From Symmetrospora coprosmae (Eukaryota; Basidiomycota; Cystobasidiomycetes; Symmetrosporaceae): 64,000 nt of DNA. Numbering within the stretch: the stretch's first letter is position 1; every line of letters starts with the position of its first letter. The notes beneath the pieces were generated by a model that did not search any database, was not told the origin of the DNA, and saw only the letters and a list, made by a program, of their open reading frames with translations. Below are positions 46,785 through 56,011 of the stretch, one piece after another. Where the stretch lies: positions 186,001 through 250,000 of the forward strand of contig VUYT01000026.1 in the NCBI GenBank assembly GCA_008802785.1, read 5' to 3'. Position numbers and translations under genes: made by a program.

Positions 46785-48539
46785 ATGGCAGACAAGTGAG
46801 GGCGGGACAGTGGATCCTGCCTGCGTCGCCTGCCTGGCCCGCCCTGTCACTGAGATGGCCCCCCTTGTGGCCTTATCCGCCCACGCACGCCAGCCCATCC
46901 AACAACTACGACTACCTCTTCAAGGTGCGCGGGACCCGGCACAGGCATTCGTGCTGCGCTGCTCTGATCCACGCTGACGTCCCTCACGCCCATCCCCATC
47001 CCCATGCAGGTCGTCCTCATCGGTGATTCGGGCGTCGGCAAGTCGTGAGTATCGCGCGTCGTTTGTGGCTCGACCCCCGGGTGGGCGGACGCTGCTGTCT
47101 GCCTGTCCCTTCAATCCCAAGGACGCTGTAGAGCTGCACTGAGCTGAGCTGACTCTGGCACGCGCTTGCTCCATGCGATGACACGCAGGAACCGTGAGTT
47201 TCTCGTGTTGAGACCATCCATCAGGCCGGGCACTGGTGCTGCTCTGCTCGTTGGCCTGGCCTGGCAACGCCGAGCGCGAGTCGCCCTTCTGCAGCGTGCA
47301 TGCAAGCTGGGGCGCATGGGGGCCAGAACCCTACAATCCACATACCCCAGCAGCGCGCTTGCAGCTGCTCGCGGGTCGGGGGAACCGCATCAGAGCACAG
47401 GCTGAGACAAACGCCCGCCCGCCCGCTCTCTACATCTCTGCTACTACAGTACTCTCGCGATTCACGAGGAACGAGTTCAATCTCGAGTCAAAGTCCACCA
47501 TTGGCGTAGAGTTTGCGACCCGGAGCATCAGCGTCGATGGCAAGACGGTCAAGGCGCAGATCTGGGATACAGGTGAGTGCGCGAAGGGGCCCGGCGAGGC
47601 GGCGATACGCAGGGCTAGGCTGCGCTGGGCTGGCTGGCAGATGGTGGAGAGGTCCGGGCAGCTCTTCGAGGGCACCCACAGCGGAGCATCGTCCACTCCA
47701 GGGAAACGTGGCATGCGCCTCTTGGCCCGCACGCCGCTTCCCGGGAGCTCTCCAACCCTGCCAGCCTGCCTGCCTATGCCGGTGCCCCGGTATCGCACAC
47801 CGGACATGAAGCACGCCCGCAGGCAGTCCCCCGCTGACGCCACGCGCCGATGCCGTCCTCATCTGCTCGCTCGTTCCCCTCCTGCAGCCGGCCAGGAGCG
47901 GTACCGCGCCATTACGTCGGCCTACTACCGCGGCGCAGTGGGCGCGCTCCTCGTCTACGACATTGCAAAGCACCAGACGTACGTCAACGTGACGAGGTGG
48001 CTCAAGGAGCTGCGCGACCACGCCGATAGCAACATTGTGTGGGTTCACTTGTTGTCCCGTGCGCGCGTCGAGTCATGCAGAGTGCTGCCTGGCGCGCCCG
48101 AGTGCGCCTCGCTCTGACTGTCGCTGACGGGGCGAGCTCGTACAGGATCATGCTCGTCGGCAACAAGTCAGACCTCAGGCACCTCCGCGCCGTCCCAACG
48201 GACGAGGCAAAGGCGTTCTCGACCGAGAATGAGCTCAATTTCATCGAGACGTCTGCGCTCGACGGCAGCGCGGTCGAGAGCGCCTTCCAGAACATCCTCA
48301 CGGGTGCGTCCGCCGCCCGTTTCTTCCACGCTCACTCTAACACGCGGGATCCACAGTCGGCTAACGCTCCGGATCTCGCATCTCGCATCTCGTGCTTTGC
48401 GTGCGCACCGCACACAGATATCTACCGCATAGTCTCGGCAAAGACGCTCGAACAGGGCGAGGTCGTCAAAGCGCCAGGCCAGGGCGACTCGATCAAGTTC
48501 GAGCCGACGCCTACGGGCGAGAAGAAGGGCTGCTGCTGA
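46785..48539 (+). CDS. RAB11: Rab11/Ypt31-type small GTPase
   Basis: Eight exons, 46785-46795, 46894-46924, 47010-47044, 47189-47193, 47450-47572, 47888-48038, 48146-48303 and 48418-48539, 211 residues. Exon 4 is 5 nt (GAACC) and lies directly after the P-loop. Guanine-nucleotide motifs are GDSGVGKS, the switch I region [28 protein letters not shown] and ETSAL. The C-terminus ends in a geranylgeranylated double cysteine (GCC). The N-terminus [10 protein letters not shown] and the effector region are those of Rab11/Ypt31, which act at trans-Golgi and recycling endosomes. Every splice is phase-consistent. Confidence 0.95.
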
Positions 48540-49092
48540 GTGGACCCTCCACGCGCGGCCCTCTACGAACTCTGCGACGAACTCGACGATGGATATACCT
48601 TTACGGACCCCCCTCCTCTCGCTGCCAGTGGCTGCGCTGCGTTCGGCTCGGATCTGGGAGGCGGTGTACCCCGGGCTTGTGCCCCATCTTCTCTCCTTTC
48701 TTCCTCTCATAGCAACACTCTGTGTACATGCCCGTCCTGCAGTGCTTGTAAATCAATGCTGCCGATGAGCCTCGGGATTGTGGGCTGGTGCCGGCCGGCC
48801 AGCCCTCTCCTGTCCCGGTCCCGCAATTTCCGTCGGCGTCCCAGCAGCACTCTACACGAGCGGCCACACCGCGCGCCCATCGTACATTTGCAAGATGTAC
48901 GAGCGCGCACTGCTTGACCACGGTTGCGGATCGGAGTGTGGCGTTTCACCGTTACACCTGCGGGTCTAGCTGGTCTCCCAGTGAATCATGCATGCGTACT
49001 TCCTCCTGGCCATATTGCTACAAGCGTGCTCCGAGGGCATGCGCGCGTCGCCTTGTCCGTGGTGACGCTCCGAAGAGCGGACCAAGTTGCAG
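48540..49092. other. intergenic, convergent 3' ends
   Basis: Between Rab11 and bS6m. Nothing recognised. Confidence 0.4.
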
Positions 49093-49800
49093 CTACAATT
49101 GCCGTTCTTGTTCGCTCCTCCGCTGGGTCTCCATCAGTGGCCGGCGAGCTGCCTCCCTCTGTGCGCGGGTCCGCTCCCCCGACGGCTTCTGCAGCACGTC
49201 CTTCATTCCTTGCGACTGCCCTTTCTCCTGCGGATTCAGCGCCTCCCTGACGGTATCTGCCAGCGACGGGATGTGCAGCTCCTCGTTCGTGGGTGACTCC
49301 ATGGTTTGCGAGAGGTGCGGCCGCTCCGAGGCGCGCAGCGAGCTCGAAGGGTGCGAGGCAAAGAACGAAGGCGTTGCAGAGATCTGAGCGAGCGTGACGC
49401 CCTTCTTGAGCGTCGCCCACCTGTGTGAGTGTGAGTGTGAGTGTGCGTGTGTATGTGTGTGCAAGCGCGCGAAAGGTCAGTCAGCAAGCGCGCCGGTGCC
49501 AAAGGTCCAGAAAGGCGAAACCCACCGGAGGACCCGCGGATCTGCGCGCATCATGTCGTCGAGCATCTTTACCGTCCGCGGGTTGGCGTCAAAGTCCATT
49601 GTCCAGTAGTCGCCCTCGACGTGCCATTCGCCGTCCTTGCGCATCCGCTTGGGCAGCGCCTTGCACCCCAGGCTGTCCATCCTGCGCACATTGCCGCCCT
49701 GCTCGTGCACCAGCGTCGCCGACGAGGCGAGCAGCGTCCGCAGAGGGTTGTACGCCGTCTTGTAGTGCTGGGCGATGCACACGAGGTTGTAGAGTGGCAT
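49093..49800 (-). CDS. MRP17: mitochondrial small-subunit ribosomal protein bS6
   Basis: Two minus-strand exons, 49800-49526 and 49420-49093, 200 residues. The start MPLYNLVCIAQHY and the segments GGNVRRMDSLG, LPKRMRKDGEWHVEGDYW and DPRVLRWATLKKG are those of fungal Mrp17/bS6m. The splice places RW across exons. The C-terminal 90 residues are a charged, fungus-specific extension. The intron contains a GT-rich microsatellite (about 49423-49461). The protein acts in the mitochondrial 37S subunit; no cleavable presequence is evident, as is usual for bS6m. Confidence 0.87.
49423..49461. repeat. GT/GA microsatellite in bS6m intron
   Basis: Tandem GTGTGA units grading into GTGTGT, lying just inside the 3' end of the intron on the coding strand. 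Confidence 0.8.
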
Positions 49801-50122
49801 CCTGACTGGCAGAGCGACTGCTGCTGCTGCTGCAGCTATGTTCTATATTGCGAGTGCGAGTGGGTGGAAGAGAGAGCAACGATGTACGTACGGAACTTCG
49901 GGCAGCGCACAGAGCCCGACTAAGGGAACGGGTCTTTCTCCGGACACGCACAGGGAAGAATAACTTGAGGACAAGCAGGCAGGAAGGAAACTGACTAGCA
50001 GTCAGAGTATGGCTATGAACAGATGTCAATGCGGCTCAACCCTGGGCATCCCCATTCTAGCCCGCTCGAAAGTGCCCGCATGCTGCCCAAGGTTAAGCCT
50101 CGCCGCTACGTTTCCCGATTAC
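49801..50122. other. intergenic
   Basis: bS6m promoter side and 3' region of the DUF6533-like gene. Nothing recognised. Confidence 0.4.
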
Positions 50123-51636
50123 CTAAAGCCCATCCTCCCTGTCGCGCCGTCCATCAGCAGGTGTGACGACCTCGTCGAGCTCAAAATGGTCGACCTTCTT
50201 CTCCTCGTCGTCAAAGTCCCGGTCGTCCGACACCTCGGTGCGCGACGAGGTCGAGATGGACTTGCCGCGCTTGGGAAGCAGGTGGTGCGGCGTCGCGGGC
50301 GTACCGGGGCTGAAGGGCGAGACGGGGCTGCGGATAAAGTGCGTCGAGTACGGACTGACGGGCGTGCTCAGGCTGTTGCTGTTGCTGTTCTGCCCGTGCT
50401 GCCCGCCACCGCCGCCTGTCTTGGGACCCGTTCGCCACGAGAAGCCCCGAGACGAGTGCGTCGCAATCTGCGAGACGGACTGGCCTGCCGCATGCATGTT
50501 GAACAGCAGCCGTGTGCACATCAAGCTTCCGATCGATGCCGCCACGGGAACCATGAGCGACGGGTTGTCCTTGTTGAAGGCGAAATTGCTGTGAAAGGGG
50601 TAGGAGGGGATGAGATCCAGTGGGTTCTCCGCAGATTTGACGCTCAGCGACTCACAGCGTGACAGCGAGCTTGGTGCTGAAGACGAGAGCAAAGTAGATG
50701 AGGCCATCCTGCAAAATGCTAATGTCGGCGAACGTAAGCTTTGGGTACGGCTGCATCGTCGAGCTAAATCGACCCACAGGTCAAACAGCGGGGAAGAGGC
50801 CCCGCCGACCTTCTTGTAGCGCCAGATCTTGAAGACAGTGAGGGCGACTGCAGTGGCATCGTACACCACGCAGATCACCCATGGCACGACAGCGTACTTC
50901 TCCATGGCATCGCTTGGCACGGAGATGCAGCCCTTCTGACCGGGCGTCAGAACAAGGGGACCATTCTCGTGAGCAGCCCAGACGGATGACCTATCGCGCA
51001 GGCGGAAGAGAAGTCAGACGTTGCCTAGGCTGCGTGCAGTCTGCGTGCAACCGTGACTCACGCCCCGAGGACGTTGAGCATCACGCCAAAGAGCACGGCA
51101 ATCCAGAGCTTCTTGCTGTAGAGAGCGTAAAGGCGGACGCCCAAAATCATATCGCCATGTGCCATCTGAACAGTGCCGTCGATGATGCGTCAGCGTCGTA
51201 AGGTTAGGCTACGGAGACCCGAATGAATGCAGTCGCACCGAGATAAGGCAGAAAAGATAAGGAAGCCAATGGATCTTGCGGCAGGTCTCGAAGGAAATGT
51301 CGGAAAATGAGAAGGCCTGTAGCCGCGACTGTTAGACTAGAATGTGGCATTGGATAGAAAGAAGAGAGGCCTGGAGCTCACCAGGTAGAGAATCATCCCG
51401 ATGATGGCGCAGTACTTGTTCAGAAGGTAGGCACCCTGCAAGAACATGACCATCAGCTTGATCTATCGCGCCTGGGCGAGAAGCGGCCTCACCTTGACCA
51501 GGCCCCACTTCCGCTGCCTCCAGATGAGTTCGGTTTCCTTTGGCATGGACGTTGTGGATTCCCAGAACAGCAAGCAGGCCATGCAAGCCAGGAATGTCCG
51601 GCTGTTGACGAGGTTGTCCTCGAATGAGATGGGCAT
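50123..51636 (-). CDS. multi-pass membrane protein, DUF6533-like
   Basis: Seven minus-strand exons, 51636-51493, 51435-51382, 51316-51239, 51165-51062, 50990-50810, 50750-50656 and 50588-50123, 373 residues. Several hydrophobic segments alternate with short loops. The opening ETELIWRQRKWGLVK, then YLLNKYCAIIGMILYL, and MILGVRLYALYSKK fit the basidiomycete DUF6533 membrane family, and ILQDGLIYFALVFSTKL is the typical late segment. The C-terminal 130 residues are polar with Gly/Asn/Ser tracts and a Pro-Ser cluster, ending in acidic residues, probably cytosolic. Function is unknown for the family. The intron 50751-50809 (GTCGGC donor) was chosen by phase; a much shorter 23-nt alternative was rejected. 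Confidence 0.65.
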
Positions 51637-52288
51637 ATCGGTCGGGATGAAGAACGTGAAAAGGTAGAGTGAGGAGTGGCCCGGGAAAGTGTAGGGCAAG
51701 GGAGAGATCTCAAAACGCCAGAAAGAAAGAAACGGTTAAAGAGTGTTGGGATGTGTAGCTTGGCACAGAAGAAGAGAAGGGATGGATGGGAGATGAAGTA
51801 TGCGAGCGGAAGAGACGGAGAAGAGCGGCACAGACAGTGAGATGGGAGGTCCAGAAGGTCAGAGCAATTGTTGGAAGTATTTGTGCAGGCCCCTTTGCTC
51901 TCAATCTCAGCGATAGAGTCGGACCTCTCGAAGACGTTCGGCATGCCGCCGGCACAAGTCGGAGTGGCATGCTCTTGCCGCTTCGATGAGTGAAGACTCC
52001 GCGACCCATCTTCCTCTCGCCCCTTTGTGATCCTGTCGAGACTGGGGAAGAAGGCCGGGCTGATGTTTGGGCGCAAGAAGCTCTGCGGAGCGGAGATCTA
52101 TCAGCTGGCAGCGCACGCGAGCAGGACCGGCGTGGGTGGATCGGAACCGTCTTCTTGCCGCTTCCTGCAGCGCCGATCAATATCTGTACGCGGGTCGAGC
52201 GGGAGCAGCGAAGGCGGGGCAAGGCCGGACCCTTCCAAATTCAACGGCAGGCGGCTGCTAAGTCCGTCTCTCTCTCGCCGATCCGGCT
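51637..52288. other. intergenic
   Basis: Upstream of the membrane protein, downstream of QTRT2. Open frames here have no motif support. Confidence 0.4.
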
Positions 52289-54146
52289 CTATTGCAGAGC
52301 ACTACCCACACCGTCGACCGGGTCGACAACGCTCGTCCTCTCCAACTCATCGACTGGTGGATACAGTCCGCCAGGAGTACCGCTCCCGCTCGCAAGACCA
52401 TCGTCTCCATCGCGTCTGCCCTGGCCGAGGCCTTTCAGCCTGCCCTTCCCCCTCTCCTGTGCAACCTTTCCCCACTCGCGCCGTGCTTCCTCCAAGCAGG
52501 CGAGGTGCTCCTCGTATACCGCTTCGAATGCGCGCTTGTCGGACTCAAATGTCCCGGCTACAAGCGAGGCCCGCACACCGTGCAGGAAGTGCGCCATGAC
52601 ACACGTGTTGTGCATCGCGAGCAGGACATGCGATGTCATCTCGTGCGTGTGCAGGAGATGGTGCACATAGGCCCGCGTTGGACCATCGCCCAGGGCTTCG
52701 ATGCCGTATTGCTCCATCAACGCAGCGTGCAATGCGGGGGATGCAAGCGGGGTGAAGTCGCGGGCAAATTCCTCCCGGAAGAGGTTTATGCCTTGAGGCA
52801 TGGTCTGTGCGAGCTGTTCGCCCCGGACCGCCGGCGGAAAGACGAAGTCCAGTGCGATGCCAGTGCTTGAGAGCATGCTAGACCACTCATCGACGAAGAG
52901 ATCGATTCCCTCATCGACTAGGCGGAGTACCTCGTGAGGACCCTGTGGGCACAGGGCTATCCGCGGCTTGTGCGACGGTACAGGCCCGAGGCTGGCTTGC
53001 ACGAGCATCGAGAGGTCGGCTGCTTCGGCTTCCGATGCTGGCAGAGTATCTGCAGGCGTCCGCAGACTATTCAGATTTATGCTAAAGCCTGCAACACGGC
53101 TTGCGAGGCTGCTCCCGTCTTCTCGTTCTTCCGAGATGGACATAGCGTATTCTTTGCGTGCAAATCCATTTGCCGACCCGACGAGTGGGGCTATGACGTT
53201 CGTCACATCCTGTCGCGAGTATGTCCGGATGATGAGGAGGATTCTCGGCAAAGGCTAGGGTAGCACTTTGGTTCACTTACCTTGCTGCCCTCCACGACGG
53301 TTTCTAGCCATTTCGCAGACCGTGCTATGCTCTTGCCTATCCGCCGGTGCGAGTGCTTGGCGCCGACAGGCTCGTCTGCAAGTGCAACAAGCAAGTCTGG
53401 CGGTCTTGGGAGAGAGTAGGCGAGGAAGTCCGCCGGCGTGATCTATGAAAAGGGCATCGTTGGTGATTACTTCCGCAGGCCTAGTCGTCCGCTTGTGAAA
53501 CCGCTTGTGAAGCTCAGACCCACCTTGCGCACTCCACGAAAGGTCTGGCAGGCAACGTAGTCGTCGTGATTGCTTATCGACATTTCAAGGTTGGACGGGT
53601 CGCGTAGCATTCCGAGGATCACATGGGGATCCCGCTCTGCCTGCTCCACCTGCTGATTTTGCACGCACCCGTCGCCATGCCTGGCTATCGTTCTCGGGCA
53701 ATCGCGCAGTCCGAGATAACGTGCAAAGGAGAAAGGCGCTGCGATGTGGGGTGGCGGCTGGCTGTCGAGCCTGATGGTCATGCATCGGCAAACGTCAGCC
53801 GAATCCTGGGAAGATGGCCAGACCTAGCCAAGTCAGCCACCTACAGATGCTCCGTTGCGACCGCGACCATATCTATGGGCAGCCTGTCAACGTTATTGTT
53901 CGTGAGGTGGACTGGAGACCCTTTCTTCGTATAGCTGATGATGGCTGGTGTCGATATGGACCAGGAGTAGCCTTCTACATCTCTCGTGAAGGTAAACGCA
54001 CCAAGACGCGCTTTGTCCGCCCGAGCCGCGAGAGTACCGCTTTCATCGCGGCCGCAAAGAGCGAAGGAGAGCGTAGGAGCAGTGAAAGGAAGCGACGAAG
54101 ACGAGACTGAGATGTCCTCGGACGGTCGCGGTGGCGGCGATGTCAT
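52289..54146 (-). CDS. QTRT2: queuine tRNA-ribosyltransferase accessory subunit 2
   Basis: Four minus-strand exons, 54146-53845, 53770-53524, 53442-53281 and 53209-52289, 543 residues. The TIM-barrel of the TGT family is clear: ARLGAF, TPAIISYTKKGSPVHL, SISNHDDYVACQTF, PPDLLVALADEP, NVIAPLVGS and ALCPQGPHEVLRLVDEG, then TRAYVHHLLHTHE and AMHNT. Differences from catalytic TGT and the phrase order fit QTRT2, the non-catalytic partner of QTRT1, which together insert queuine at tRNA position 34 (cytosol and mitochondrial surface). The segment that normally carries the zinc cysteines (CxCxxC before TRAYVHHLL) has no cysteine here, while the later His is kept. The C-terminal 70 residues are a disordered tail. 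Confidence 0.88.
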
Positions 54147-54568
54147 CGCGTAGGAGGGGACGGTGCACGCGCGAAAGGGCAGCGCAGGAGTACAGACAGA
54201 CGAGCAGCTCGACCAGTGTGCAGGCGAAGAGAGATGTATCTTTCGAGGGCTCTCCTATGGACGGTCTTTCTTAATCTTGACAGGTTGAGGGCTTGCCAGC
54301 CTTGTTGGTCAGGCACCGACCGGGACGAGGAGTATGCGCCGCCGAGCTTGAAGCGGCGGCGAGGAGAAGCGCCTGATCCTGATTAACGACGAGAATCGGG
54401 CGCAGCACTGCGTCGAATGTGCAGAGCCCGCCCGGCCTAATCTGGTCTGGTCTGGTTTGGTCTGACCTGCCAGTCGGTGCGATTGCAAGCAGAGAGGGAG
54501 GCATCCCCGCTCGTCCAGCTCCAAGAGCATCCCACCGAATCCAGCGCAGAGTCCTGCACTGCCAGCAG
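54147..54568. other. divergent promoter region (QTRT2 / orphan CxxC protein)
   Basis: Contains repeated TGGTCTGG words at about 54440-54470. No gene supported. Confidence 0.4.
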
Positions 54569-55649
54569 ATGACGACCTTCCAGCTCAACTCGCCTCCCAG
54601 GCGCTTATGTTCTGGTGGAAAGGGACGCGAACGTTTCAGCGGCAGCGGCGCCGGAACGGGAGATGCATCGGGCGGGGCCGCGTTTGCACGAAGCACGAAG
54701 CGTGCGCGGTCCACTAGTCCAGACAGCGGCAGTCGCAGTGCTTCCGCATCTCATGCAGGCAGTCGGGTGCGTAACTCCTGCATTCGGGCGAGCGCGCCTA
54801 TCCCTGGCTGATGACGCCTACTTTACCGCAACAGAAGCGGCAACACCTCATCCTTGGACGCAAGCTCAGCTACTCGCACGACAAGACAATTTTCGAAGCG
54901 CGGCTGCGCGAGAAGGAGGCCTTCCCGTCGCTATACTCGGTCGCTTCCAGCCTGTCGAGCTCACACCCTGCAGCTAGCGGTGACCAAGGCCGCGTGGAAC
55001 AACCTACCAACCTCGATACCTCGCTTACCGACGCGCAGTGGTCAGGACCGGCTTGCATGTCGCGAGCCTCGAGCACCGACTCGGTCGTCCGGGGTGCTTC
55101 GCAGCTTTCGGTTCAGGAGACGGAAGTACAGCCTGGCTGGACCACAGGAGCCTCGTACCCGGCCTCTGCGGGGCCTCCGATCTCAGAGATGGAGGTGGAG
55201 ATGCGCGACGTTGACACGGTATGTCACCGCAGCTGACAGCTGTACCTCCCCTGGCAATGACAGCTGAAGGCCTGCACCTTCAGCCGCCCTTTGCAGCGCC
55301 GACGCCTGTCTGCTCGCCAATCCTCGCGCCAGCATCTCATCCCACATTCTCTCCGTATACATTTCCCCCTCACACGCCGCCAATGCGCGGGACATCCTTG
55401 CGAGTCGCCTCGTCCCCAGACGCCACTCCGCAAGGATCGAAAAGGATGGAAATGGAGGTACCGGAGCACCTGGTCCTCCCCGACTATACAACGTCCAACA
55501 TCACCTTCCCTGCCCAGCCTTGCGCTTCCTTCTCGCCCATGCTCAGCAGCAGCAGAGGCAAGAAGGCGAGATTCACCATGGGCTTCAAGCGGGGTTGCGA
55601 GCGCTGCGAAAGAGGGGATGCTGGACACTTCAGTCATATCGACTACTAG
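54569..55649 (+). CDS. orphan protein with C-terminal CxxC/His motif
   Basis: Three exons, 54569-54766, 54835-55218 and 55284-55649, phase 0 throughout, 315 residues. The sequence is mostly disordered and Ser/Pro-rich. Two blocks look conserved: QHLILGRKLSYSHDKTIFEA near residue 68, and the C-terminal KKARFTMGFKRGCERC followed by GHFSHIDY. The latter has a CxxC and two His that could bind a metal or form a short linear motif. Putative NLS: KRAR and GKKAR. I recall similar C-terminal tails in small fungal regulatory proteins but cannot name a family with confidence, so no function is given. Confidence 0.55.
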
Positions 55650-56011
55650 GCATCTCTTGTCCAACACCGGCCTCGGCACTACCGGAAACCTGGCGACCTC
55701 GCTGGCGCCGAGGGACCACCTCCAGGCACAATCATGCAACTCCGTAACGACACGTTGTCCCCTTAACGAAACATCGCAGCAAGCAGTCGCTCTGAATCCT
55801 CCTCCTCTAGTCCAAGCGCAGCAGTCCCGGTGTACCAGTCATCCATAATTGCAACCCTCGTCTTCGTTACAGGCGCAGAAGAAGGTCACCGACATGACCG
55901 AGATGTCGCCCAAGCGCCGAAACATACGCACATGTATCTCTAGTGTAATGACGATGACCACTTCGTTGACGACGAAGAATACCAGGGGACAGACGTTCCG
56001 AAGGCGCCAGA
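55650..56011. other. intergenic, convergent 3' ends
   Basis: A minus-strand open frame (55839-56087) continues from the STT4 C-terminus if its last intron is not spliced; otherwise nothing. Confidence 0.4.

Noticed and set aside
50751-50773. A 23-nt intron in the DUF6533-like gene
   Set aside because: A 59-nt intron (50751-50809) has the same acceptor, keeps phase and is of ordinary length.
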